A DNA stretch of 64,000 nt, taken from contig CAYYNQ010000097.1 of assembly GCA_964473105.1 (NCBI GenBank), positions 12,510-76,509 on the forward strand. Direction: 5' to 3'. The position numbers and the translations under genes were made by a program. The notes beneath the pieces were generated by a model that was not told where the DNA came from, made no database searches, and worked only from the letters and a program-made list of their open reading frames with translations. This DNA comes from CAYYNQ01 sp964473105. GTDB lineage: Bacteria; Sumerlaeota; Sumerlaeia; MVZB01. Shown in pieces: positions 45,289 through 53,413 of the stretch. Within the stretch, counting starts at the first letter, position 1. Each line of letters opens with the position of its first letter.

Positions 45289-45954
45289 CTATTGATCATA
45301 TCCGACGTAAGTGTTTCCCTTTCCACCGACAAAACCAATACCTCCAACCCAATGGATATCGCCATTACTGATGGTGCCGTTGGTCGGGTCATAGATCGTG
45401 CTGCGGTCGTGAGCCCAGACGCTCTGATTCGGACCGGGTGAGGTAAACCACCAGCCTTCATACTGTTCCCGCCGAATGGCAGGGCGCGTGTAGCCGAATA
45501 TCGCAGTATGGGTCAGGTCATAACTCAGCAGGACTGCAAGATCCTTGATCGACTCAAAATGATGGGCGGCAACCCCTGCCCAGAAGGGGTCGTAGGGAAT
45601 ATCTGATATGTATGACACGGGGGTGGTGAGTTGGCTTCCTATCATGCGGGCGATGGTTCCATCCCGTAGCAGCATTTTCAGATGCCCTCCGGTGCCGGCG
45701 GAGTTTGTCGGTTCAGGTTCAGGCCAGGCGGGGTTGAGATGACGATTATTATCAACGCGGTAAATCTCCATAGCCACGACGATGCTGCGAATATCGGTCA
45801 TCAGTCGGCTTACCTTTGACCGCGTTTGTGCTTCCAGAAAATTGGGCACGGCAATCGCTGCCAGGATTGTGATGATCGCCACGACGATTAAAAGCTCAAT
45901 GAGGGTAAAAGCCTTTTTTATTTTTAGTCCTTCCAACCTGAAATATGGGCTCAA
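45289..45954 (-). CDS. prepilin-like protein inside the tRNA-Pro repeat interval
   Basis: This pseudopilin-like secreted protein of ~221 residues carries FTLIELLIVVAIITILAAIA then VPNFLEAQTRSKVSR, almost identical in this part to the prepilin at 8646-9347. The C-terminus ends PTNGTISNGDIHWVGGIGFVGG, again paralogous. ATG 45954 has no ribosome-binding site, whereas GGAAGGA lies just before an in-frame ATA at 45921 (giving I/M-KKAFTLIELL), so a non-standard start is possible. It is the only gene between the tRNA-Pro gene and the copy of its 3' end, and it points opposite to the tRNA. Confidence 0.85.
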   Translation of the reverse strand: MSPYFRLEGLKIKKAFTLIELLIVVAIITILAAIAVPNFLEAQTRSKVSRLMTDIRSIVVAMEIYRVDNNRHLNPAWPEPEPTNSAGTGGHLKMLLRDGTIARMIGSQLTTPVSYISDIPYDPFWAGVAAHHFESIKDLAVLLSYDLTHTAIFGYTRPAIRREQYEGWWFTSPGPNQSVWAHDRSTIYDPTNGTISNGDIHWVGGIGFVGGKGNTYVGYDQ

Positions 45955-46144
45955 TATCTATATGCGTCTTAACTCCTTATATTATAAATTTCCGTGGCCA
46001 CCACTGTCGACAGTTTTCAGGCGAAGATGGCTGGGGTAAATAATTCCTCCAGCGGATCTCAGTGGCGTGTGCAAGGATTGTAGCGCTATAATAATGTGTC
46101 TGTAAAACGTTGAATCAATGAAGATCAAAGACTCCGATTAAGAA

Positions 46145-46167
46145 TTCAAGTCCAGTCACCCCGACCA
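46145..46167 (+). repeat. att-like direct repeat, copy 2
   Basis: This is an exact 23-base copy of the tRNA-Pro 3' end in the same orientation, 971 bases downstream. The bases before it (AAGAA) do not continue the tRNA, so it is a stand-alone 3' fragment. The interval holds one prepilin-like gene and no integrase. Confidence 0.8.
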
Positions 46168-46322
46168 TTCCCTCGATTGACCCTGTTGGATTTAATAATC
46201 TCCTGAAATGCCTATGGCCATTCAGTCTAATCATTCTGGCCTTTTGGGGAAAATTGACCGATAAAAAATGGGCTGTCAGGGAGTTGTTCCGCTTTCATTT
46301 CGCGTAAAATACGCGAGGCGGA

Positions 46323-47363
46323 TTACCCTCGGGGCTTGAAGTGGGAAACCTTATCCAATCTTTCGTAGAGATCTTTCTCCTGTGTTGAGGGGTTTGATGG
46401 AACTTGGATATGAACCTTCAGGTAAAGATCGCCCTTGCCGTCCTTTTTTTTCTTCCAACCTTTTCCCCGGATACGTAGTCGTTTCCCAGTCTGGATGCCA
46501 GGCGGAACCTTCAGGTCCACATTCCCATCCATGGTTGAGACCGAGATTGTGGTCCCAAGCACCGCCTCGGATGGGCTCAATGGCAATCCCACCTCCAAGT
46601 TGTCACCCTTCAGCGTGAACCGGGGGTGTGTTGTGATATGGATCCTGATCAGGATGTCGCCGGCTGACCCGTGATCTCTCGAGTTACCCTGACCCCGCAG
46701 TCGCATCACTTGGTCGTCCCGGATTCCCGGCGGGATCTTGACGCCGTATGTTTTTCTTCTTGGGGTGTTGTCGTCGCCGGTTTGTTGGAAACTGATAGAG
46801 CGTTGCGCCCCCAGATATGCATCCTCAAGGCTGATTGTCAGTGAGGTCTCCACATCATTGCCGGATCGTGTCTTTGTTCTCCTCTCTGTTGCCTGTTGTT
46901 GTATGAAAGAGGGTCCTGACCTGACATGTGTGAAAGGGTCATGATTCACTTTGCCGAATGGATTGCCGGCGTTTGGAGATTCCGGGTGGTGCTGAGCGAA
47001 CATGCCGGTGAAAAGAGTATCAAAGAAATCACTGAAATTGCCTTGGTTTCCAGTTGTTTCCATTTTGGATTGACCCGAACCCATCCGTCCGCCGAAGACG
47101 TTGGAGAAATCCTCGGCCCTGAACTGCTGGCCGTGTTTCCAATTTGCCCCCAAGGTATTGAATCGATGCCGCTTATCAGGGTCGCCCAGCACCTCGTACG
47201 CCTCGTTGATCTCCTTGAATTTGTCCTCCATCTGTTTGTTTCCGCCATTGCGGTCGGGGTGATATTTACCGGCAAGTTTACGGAAAGCCTTCTTGATCTG
47301 GTCTTGGCTGGCGCTTCGGTCGACCCCAAGAATTTTATAATAGTCTTTATAGGTAACCGACAT
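46323..47363 (-). CDS. cbpA: CbpA-type DnaJ co-chaperone
   Basis: This J-domain protein of 346 residues has YKDYYKILGVDRSASQDQIK and the essential HPD motif in KYHPDRNGG. A G/F-poor linker and two C-terminal beta domains (DVETSLTISLEDAYLGAQR, VKIPPGIRDDQVMRLRGQG) follow. The CxxCxGxG zinc domain of DnaJ is absent, which makes it CbpA-like. It would stimulate a DnaK. ATG 47363 is fixed by the J-domain start and a GGATGAG upstream; the frame is open to 47504 but the extra residues look non-coding. It is transcribed towards the att-like repeat. Confidence 0.93.
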   Translation of the reverse strand: MSVTYKDYYKILGVDRSASQDQIKKAFRKLAGKYHPDRNGGNKQMEDKFKEINEAYEVLGDPDKRHRFNTLGANWKHGQQFRAEDFSNVFGGRMGSGQSKMETTGNQGNFSDFFDTLFTGMFAQHHPESPNAGNPFGKVNHDPFTHVRSGPSFIQQQATERRTKTRSGNDVETSLTISLEDAYLGAQRSISFQQTGDDNTPRRKTYGVKIPPGIRDDQVMRLRGQGNSRDHGSAGDILIRIHITTHPRFTLKGDNLEVGLPLSPSEAVLGTTISVSTMDGNVDLKVPPGIQTGKRLRIRGKGWKKKKDGKGDLYLKVHIQVPSNPSTQEKDLYERLDKVSHFKPRG

Positions 47364-47873
47364 TCGGAACTCATCCAGATTAGATTCAACGTTTTGGAGC
47401 GATGATTGCAACCCCAGGCACCATCTAAATATCGTCCAATTCAACCCGCGGAGCAAGTTTTTAGATATAAGGGCCATTATTTCATTTGCATTTTGTATAA
47501 GCAAGGATGCAGAATGTTGATAACAAAGTTTTTGGGGGATCTTGACGGGTGCATTGCGCCGGAAGGAAAGATTGAGTAAGAACGGGTTTACACCGCCGTT
47601 ACATAGAGAGACCTGACAGAAGCGCTGATCGGGCAGGACCTGACCGGGTGACTTTTTGCAACGGCATGATCATGGGTTTTAACCGGCCAATCGGCCTGTT
47701 CGCGGCCTGCGTTTGCAGGCAATTTCCCGTTAGTCTCAATCACGATGAGGATCAAATCGTGGCCGTGTCGGCCTTTTCGTTACGGTTCAAATCGAGTCCG
47801 TTCCTCGTTGCATTGCACAAGTCAATCCACCCGAGCATATTCCAACTAGGGAAGGATTAAATATACCGATCAT
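47364..47873. other. intergenic region with hairpins before RNase E/G
   Basis: This gap of 510 bases lies between divergent cbpA and the RNase gene. Two small perfect stems lie at 47685-47696 (GGCC/GGCC) and 47705-47720 (GCCTGC/GCAGGC), about 160-190 bases before the RNase start. They resemble a structured leader; RNase E genes elsewhere are autoregulated through such leaders, but here this is only an inference. No other gene is visible. Confidence 0.4.
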
Positions 47874-49559
47874 ATGGGAATACAAACATTGATCAATGTT
47901 GAGGAGACCAGTATTCGTGTGGCAATGCTTGAGGATGGGGCACTGGTCGAATTGTTTGTCGAGAGTCAGGATGCACGTACAGTTGTCGGAAACATCTACA
48001 AGGGACGAGTCGATGGGGTTATCCCAAGTCTCAAGGCGGTTTTCGTTGATATCGGGACCGGTAAGAACGCGTTTCTGCATTATAATGACATATTGACGGA
48101 ATTTGAGCTGCCGGAACGGGGGAGACCTGAACGGCAAAGATCTCGACCACCCCGTCGGACAAGGGTAAAGGATCATGGCGCTTCTGAGTTAGATGACGAG
48201 TTTATTGAGCCGCTGGAGGATTCGGAACGGGATGATACACCACGGAAAAAGAGGCCGTTGCGGGTGGGTGATGAGATCATTGTCCAGGTCACAAAGGATG
48301 AGATCAACACGAAGGGCGCGAGGATTACGAGCTATATCTCGATGCCCGGGCGATATCTTGTTCTGATGCCCCATTCCAACCGGGGTGGCGGGGTTTCCCG
48401 CAGGATTGATGACCCGGACGAGCGAAAACGATTGAGGATATTATTAAAGGAGATCCAATCGTCTGATGGATCACTGATCATACGGACGGCCGGGACAGAA
48501 CATGGGGAGGATGAAATTCGAAAGGACGCAAAGTCGCTTCATGAACGCTGGGACTCAATCCAGAAGCGAGCTGGTCGTTGTCGTGCCCCGGCAAATCTAT
48601 ATGAAGACAAGGACTTGCTGGGGCGGGTCGTTCGAGATAATTTCAGGCCAAATATGAACGAAATCCTCGTCGATGACCTTGATGCGATGCGTCAATTGAT
48701 CGAATCGTGTCGTGACATGGTTCCGGAGTTGTGTGACAGGATTCATTTTTATGATTCGGCGATCAATATTTTCGACACCTTTGAAGTGGAAAAACAGTTT
48801 CAAAAGGCCGTTAAGCGCAAGGTCTGGCTGAGAAGCGGCGGCGCCCTGGTAATCGACGAGACGGAGGCCTTGGTTGCCATTGATGTTAACAGCGGAAAAT
48901 CAGTTGGCCATGAAGACCAAGATGCCTTGATTTTGAAGACCAACCTTGAGGCGTGCCGCGCGATCGCAAGGCAACTGCGTTTGAGAGATCTGGGCGGGTT
49001 GATCGTGATCGATTTCATTGATATGAACCCCAGAGACCATGAGAATCAGGTCACACGTGAATTTCGCAAATGTCTGCGACAGGATCGGGCCAGATATACG
49101 GTTCTGGACTTTTCCGAGTTTGGACTGATCGAGATGACCCGTAAGCGTGTTCGTCAAAGTCTAGCAAGTACAGCCTTTCAAGGATGTCCTTACTGTGACG
49201 GAAGCGGTCGCATCCTGAGTGATGCCCAATTATGGAAACAGTTAAAATATGATCTGATGGCCGAAATGGAGAATTCTTCCAGATTGGATTCGATAGAAAT
49301 TACGGTTCATTCTGATTTCAAGACTTACCTTCAGACCAAGGTTGTGGATGGATTGTCAGAGGTTGCGGGAAAATATGGAGTTGAGTTGAAAATCCATGAG
49401 CATCGTGAATATCATCATGAGCGATTCAAGATCACAAAGCATATGAAATCAACATTAAAAAAGAAAAATGGGAAGCTTCCCCGTGTCCGAAAACCCTCGA
49501 CTGAATCGCCGGAAAAAAAGCTTGAATCCACCGAGACCGCCAATGATAATACCGGCTAG
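47874..49559 (+). CDS. rng: ribonuclease E/G
   Basis: This is an endoribonuclease of the RNase E/G family with 561 residues. The N-terminal part has an S1 domain (NIYKGRVDGVIPSLKAVFVDIG, KNAFLHYND) interrupted by an acidic/basic insert of about 55 residues. The catalytic aspartates are in LVAIDVNSGKSV and GLIVIDFIDM. The zinc-link CPYCDGSGR follows. There is no long C-terminal scaffold, so it is closer to RNase G than to degradosome-type RNase E. It should process rRNA, tRNA and mRNA 5'-monophosphate ends. A strong terminator follows at 49701-49742. Confidence 0.93.
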   Translation: MGIQTLINVEETSIRVAMLEDGALVELFVESQDARTVVGNIYKGRVDGVIPSLKAVFVDIGTGKNAFLHYNDILTEFELPERGRPERQRSRPPRRTRVKDHGASELDDEFIEPLEDSERDDTPRKKRPLRVGDEIIVQVTKDEINTKGARITSYISMPGRYLVLMPHSNRGGGVSRRIDDPDERKRLRILLKEIQSSDGSLIIRTAGTEHGEDEIRKDAKSLHERWDSIQKRAGRCRAPANLYEDKDLLGRVVRDNFRPNMNEILVDDLDAMRQLIESCRDMVPELCDRIHFYDSAINIFDTFEVEKQFQKAVKRKVWLRSGGALVIDETEALVAIDVNSGKSVGHEDQDALILKTNLEACRAIARQLRLRDLGGLIVIDFIDMNPRDHENQVTREFRKCLRQDRARYTVLDFSEFGLIEMTRKRVRQSLASTAFQGCPYCDGSGRILSDAQLWKQLKYDLMAEMENSSRLDSIEITVHSDFKTYLQTKVVDGLSEVAGKYGVELKIHEHREYHHERFKITKHMKSTLKKKNGKLPRVRKPSTESPEKKLESTETANDNTG

Positions 49560-49700
49560 GAGTCAGCCCTGACCAGGTTGACGGCCCAATGAGAGAGGCT
49601 TCCTCCCACCTCCTTCAGTTGAGAGAAGTCTCTTTTTCTGCAGCAGGCGATTCAGCCCGAACTTAGTTCGGGATGGGTGCCTGCAGACCACCCCAAGACT

Positions 49701-49742
49701 GCGGGATAAGCTGTTTTTAAATGGCTTATCCCGCTTTTGTTT
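49701..49742 (+). terminator. Rho-independent terminator after the RNase gene
   Basis: An 11-bp perfect stem GCGGGATAAGC (49701-49711) / GCTTATCCCGC (49724-49734) is followed by TTTTGTTT. It lies 142 bases after the RNase stop codon and 90 bases before miaA, and is the clearest intrinsic terminator in the window. Confidence 0.9.
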
Positions 49743-49831
49743 AAAATAAAGAAGTCGCCTCACATCCTGTCAGTCGCATATTTCAGCAACACGGTGATCT
49801 TGATCGGAAATCAACGAGCACAAATAATTTA

Positions 49832-50794
49832 ATGGCGAAGTCAGATTTCTTACGTATGCCAAAGAGTGATCATCCTGTCCTGATCATTGCCGGGCCGACC
49901 GGGATCGGCAAAACACAACTTGCTTATGAACTGGCATGTTCGGGTGGGCAGGAAATTATTTCCGCAGATTCGATGCAGGTATACCGCGGCATGGAGATCG
50001 GTACAGCGCAACCCTCGGAAGAACTCAGGAGACGGGTTCGATTTCATGTTTGCGGAATGATTGATCCGGCAGCTGCGTTCAATGTCAGTCAATTCCTTGT
50101 TTTATGCGATCAGGCTCACCGGTCAATTCTCGACCGGGGAAAGACCCCCCTCTATACCGGTGGTACAGGATTATATTTACGGGCTTTACGCTGGGGTATT
50201 TTCGGGGACAAGAGCCGTGATAAGAATGTTCGTCGTGATCTCGAGATGAAATGTAAAGCAAAAGGTTTGGACATGCTGTATGCAGGGCTACAGAAACTGG
50301 ATCCGGTAACTGCGCAACGGGTTTCACCGCAAGACAGGATGAGGATTATTCGGGCATTGGAAGTATATGGCCTGACGGGGAAACCCATATCGGAACTGCA
50401 GAACCAGTGGGGTGCAGCCAAGGCCCGGTTCCCCCACCGTCTGGTCGCCGTGTCCACATCAAGGAAAACGCTCAGGAATCGGATCAGGAACCGGACCGAA
50501 AAGATGTTGAAAAAGGGTTGGATTGAGGAAGTTGAGGCCCTAGCGGCCGTCTGCTCATCGACCGAAAGCCATTGTTTCAAAGCCCTTGGGTTCAGGGAAA
50601 TCATCCAATACCTTGGCGGTAAATTAAAGCGGGAGGAGTTGGAAGAAATAATTATCGGTAAAACCTATTCTTTTGCACGTCGCCAGATGGTTTGGTTGAG
50701 AAGGGAATGCCCCGCGACTTGGATTCATATTGAAGGTAATCAATCCATGAGGAAAGCCGTGGGCTTGATCGAAAAATACCTTGCAAGTAATTGA
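49832..50794 (+). CDS. miaA: tRNA dimethylallyltransferase
   Basis: MiaA adds a dimethylallyl group to N6 of A37 in tRNAs reading UNN codons. The 320-residue protein has the P-loop AGPTGIGKTQLAYEL, ISADSMQVYRGMEIGTAQP, GGTGLYLRAL and QDRMRIIRALEVYGLTGKP, all family hallmarks. It also has the late SFARRQMVWLRRE. The first ~15 residues are an extension. It precedes hfq, the classic miaA-hfq order. Confidence 0.96.
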   Translation: MAKSDFLRMPKSDHPVLIIAGPTGIGKTQLAYELACSGGQEIISADSMQVYRGMEIGTAQPSEELRRRVRFHVCGMIDPAAAFNVSQFLVLCDQAHRSILDRGKTPLYTGGTGLYLRALRWGIFGDKSRDKNVRRDLEMKCKAKGLDMLYAGLQKLDPVTAQRVSPQDRMRIIRALEVYGLTGKPISELQNQWGAAKARFPHRLVAVSTSRKTLRNRIRNRTEKMLKKGWIEEVEALAAVCSSTESHCFKALGFREIIQYLGGKLKREELEEIIIGKTYSFARRQMVWLRRECPATWIHIEGNQSMRKAVGLIEKYLASN

Positions 50795-50961
50795 ACTGAA
50801 TCCGTATGATAAGATAACGGGCAAGACGGTGAATATTCAGTTTATCCCAAAATTCAGAAGGTAAGAATGCCCCTTTCGCGTTCTCCTTGGACCTGCCGGA
50901 TTAGAGGAAAACCCCCGGGCACAGGTTGGTTATTTTGATAGGTTGATTAGGCAATTCGAAC

Positions 50962-51378
50962 ATGGCCAAGAATACAATGAATCTGCAAGACAGTTTCCTC
51001 AATCAGGTGCGGAAGGACAACACTGAGATCGAGATGGTTCTTATCGGTGGAAATCGGATCCTGGGGTATGTTCGTGGCTTCGATAAATTCACCGTAATTA
51101 TCAAGGCCAAGGGTGGCCAACATTTAGTCTATAAACACGCGATTGCACAGTTGATCAACAAGCTCAGTGATCGTGAAAATCCGGGTGGTGGCGGGTTCCG
51201 ACAGGAGGGGCCGCGGCAGCCCGGAAAACCTGGGGGCGCAAAGTCAAGGCGGGCGGTGGACGGTGGGAAGTTCAACTCGATGGACCTGTCCAAGCTGAAT
51301 ATGGATGATCAGAAGACGAAGCCTGAAAAAGTTACCGCATCTGTTTTAACCGATTCTGAAAAACAAGACTCTATCTGA
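50962..51378 (+). CDS. hfq: RNA chaperone Hfq with long C-terminal tail
   Basis: Hfq forms a hexameric Sm ring that pairs small RNAs with mRNAs. Residues ~6-65 are the core: NLQDSFLNQVRKDN (Sm1), VLIGGNRILGYVRGFDKFTVIIK and the YKHAIAQL Sm2 motif, where KH is kept. The remaining ~70 residues are Gly, Pro, Lys and Arg rich and likely disordered, longer than in most bacteria. It follows miaA, as in proteobacteria, with a 167-base gap. Its presence fits sRNA-based regulation. Confidence 0.96.
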   Translation: MAKNTMNLQDSFLNQVRKDNTEIEMVLIGGNRILGYVRGFDKFTVIIKAKGGQHLVYKHAIAQLINKLSDRENPGGGGFRQEGPRQPGKPGGAKSRRAVDGGKFNSMDLSKLNMDDQKTKPEKVTASVLTDSEKQDSI

Positions 51379-51689
51379 CTTTCCCGGTATCAAGCCTGCC
51401 GATTTCCTCTCAGTCAAACACGAGGACAGTGGAGCGAGTTCCGTCGGGCGGTCCCGTTTTCCGGATGTGTCTGGGCTGATTTCGCACCGTGGCTCTCGAT
51501 TAACGATGACAATCGAGCCCACGATAGGAGTCGCAGGGAGGATCCCGAAAAACCTTCTTGAAAAAAAAGATTCCCAAATCATAGTGGTACCCTACCGTCG
51601 ATGGTGTGGGAGCAGCGTGCTTTTCCTAGACGAGTTTGATCCAGCGTTATTTATCAAGCCGCCTCATCAGAGAAGCCGGCTCATCCCGG
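51379..51689. other. intergenic region between hfq and nrnA
   Basis: About 310 bases without a recognisable gene, terminator or RNA. An open frame across part of it has no protein-like character. Confidence 0.35.
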
Positions 51690-52706
51690 ATGCTTATGCA
51701 GAAACAGGATAAATTGCCGGTCGACAGGGACATTCTGGACCGGATACTGGATCGAGTCCACGAAGCGGATTCGATCCAGTTGATTGGTCACCAGCGGCCC
51801 GATGGTGATTGCGTTGGCTCGCTGCTTGCCATGCATTACATGCTCGATCAATTGGATATCCGGCATGCCTTGGCCTCACAGTCTATTCCCCCGAGCGGTT
51901 ACACCGAACTGGCGGACTACGGGCTGATTCGGGAGCAACCGGATGAATTACTGAAACCGAAACTCGTGGTCTATTTGGACTGTGCGAACCTGAAACGGGG
52001 TATCGAGGGGTGGGAGCCCAGCGCCCCAATCATCAATATTGATCACCATGGAAGCAATACCAGATATGGCGAGATCAACTGGGTCGAGCCCGAATGCGCG
52101 GCTGTTGGAGAAATGTTGTTTTATTTGGCCGACCACGGTCGATTCACGATGACCCACCAGCTTGCCGAGGCACTGCTCGTTGCTCTGACAACGGACACGG
52201 GGGCGTTTTGTTTTTCAAACACGAATTCGATACAGCATCGAATTGCTGCAAGGCTGATTGAGGCAGGGGCTTCGTCTGAGCATGTCTATCGAATGGCCTA
52301 CTGCAGTCAAGAGGTGGAAAGTGTTCGGCTGTCGGGAAAGGTCCTTAGCCGTGTTCGACTGGAGTGCGGCGGACAGCTGGCATGGAGTGAGGTCAGGCAT
52401 CAGGATTATGAAGTCTCTGGTGGGGAGAAGAGTGCCCCCGAAAATTTGGCAAACACGTTGAATACGATTCGTGGGGTTTGTGTCAGCCTTCTTTTTCATG
52501 AACTGGGTTCCGATGGGCTGCGCCTGAACCTCCGTTCAGATGGTTCGATCGACGTTTCCATGTTGGCGGCCAGATGGGGTGGCGGTGGTCATGATTGTGC
52601 TGCGGGCTTGCAGATCCGGATCAAAAATTATGAGGAGGCCCGGGAGGAAATTCTTAGTGAAGTGCTTGCAGCCCTACAGTTTCAATCTTCGGGCCGGGGA
52701 GAGTGA
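51690..52706 (+). CDS. nrnA: DHH-family phosphoesterase (NrnA-like)
   Basis: This DHH/DHHA1 phosphoesterase of about 338 residues probably acts as oligoribonuclease and pAp phosphatase. Motifs are IGHQRPDGDCVGSLLAM (I), VVYLDCAN (II), NIDHHGSNTRYG (III, DHH), and the C-terminal GGGGHDCAAGLQ of DHHA1. In many bacteria NrnA replaces Orn and is linked to nucleotide-second-messenger turnover. ATG 51690 or 51696 is preferred over TTG 51636. It ends eight bases before the MBL-fold gene. Confidence 0.9.
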   Translation: MLMQKQDKLPVDRDILDRILDRVHEADSIQLIGHQRPDGDCVGSLLAMHYMLDQLDIRHALASQSIPPSGYTELADYGLIREQPDELLKPKLVVYLDCANLKRGIEGWEPSAPIINIDHHGSNTRYGEINWVEPECAAVGEMLFYLADHGRFTMTHQLAEALLVALTTDTGAFCFSNTNSIQHRIAARLIEAGASSEHVYRMAYCSQEVESVRLSGKVLSRVRLECGGQLAWSEVRHQDYEVSGGEKSAPENLANTLNTIRGVCVSLLFHELGSDGLRLNLRSDGSIDVSMLAARWGGGGHDCAAGLQIRIKNYEEAREEILSEVLAALQFQSSGRGE

Positions 52707-52713
52707 ATGCGTC

Positions 52714-53379
52714 ATGACCGCCGCGGAACCGATAGTGGAAGGGAGGGCTGGGGGACCAATGGGCACGGTGTCCTACCTTGTCACCGATCCCGCGACTTCC
52801 AATTGGGCGGTGGTAGATCCAAGCTTCGAGGTCATCTCAACCTGGCAGGATCGCTGGGCCGGGCTGAAAAACCCCTCTGCTGTGTATATCACACACGGTC
52901 ACATCGATCATATTGGGGGACTCCATGATTTTGTTGCGCAATTTCCGGGGGTTCCGGTCTGGGTTCATGGGTTGGGCCGACCGATGCTAGAGTCCGCAGA
53001 GATGAATGGATCGCTTATGTTCGGCCTAAAGTATCAGCCTGTCAGCCCCACGCATGAATTTGTCGATGGTGAAACGGTGCAATTGGGGGGGACGGTTCTT
53101 GAAATAATTCGTGCGGATGGGCACTGTCCCGGGTCAATCATGTTGAAATCAGGCAGACACCTCATTGCCGGAGATGTCATTTTCGAGGGCTCTACGGGGA
53201 GATGGGACCTGCCCGGTGGGGATTATGATATTCTGGCCGGGGCCATTCGCGAAAAAGTCATGGTCCTGCCCGATGAAACGATCATCTATCCGGGACATGG
53301 CAGGACCACAACGGTCGGGAATGAGCGCACATCTAACCTGATTGTCCAAAAGATGATGGCGGGTGAATCTTTTCCGTGA
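52714..53379 (+). CDS. MBL-fold metallohydrolase
   Basis: This metallo-beta-lactamase-fold hydrolase of about 221 residues has THGHIDHIGG (metal site), DGHCPGSIML, AGDVIF and YPGHG, as in the glyoxalase II group. Probable substrates are thioesters or similar; it cannot be narrowed from sequence. ATG 52714 has GGGGAGAG upstream and lies seven bases after the nrnA stop; longer versions would lie inside nrnA. Confidence 0.9.
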   Translation: MTAAEPIVEGRAGGPMGTVSYLVTDPATSNWAVVDPSFEVISTWQDRWAGLKNPSAVYITHGHIDHIGGLHDFVAQFPGVPVWVHGLGRPMLESAEMNGSLMFGLKYQPVSPTHEFVDGETVQLGGTVLEIIRADGHCPGSIMLKSGRHLIAGDVIFEGSTGRWDLPGGDYDILAGAIREKVMVLPDETIIYPGHGRTTTVGNERTSNLIVQKMMAGESFP

Positions 53380-53413
53380 CCGCCCATGGATCAGTTGACG
53401 GAACACTCTGCCG

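Noticed and set aside
47634..47645. CAGGACCTGACC as a second SRP RNA
   Set aside because: Only this short piece matches; no Alu domain, no symmetrical stem, no GGAAGCAGC strand.
49563..49763. Minus-strand open frame over the terminator region
   Set aside because: Explained by the stem-loop and low-complexity sequence; no recognisable protein.
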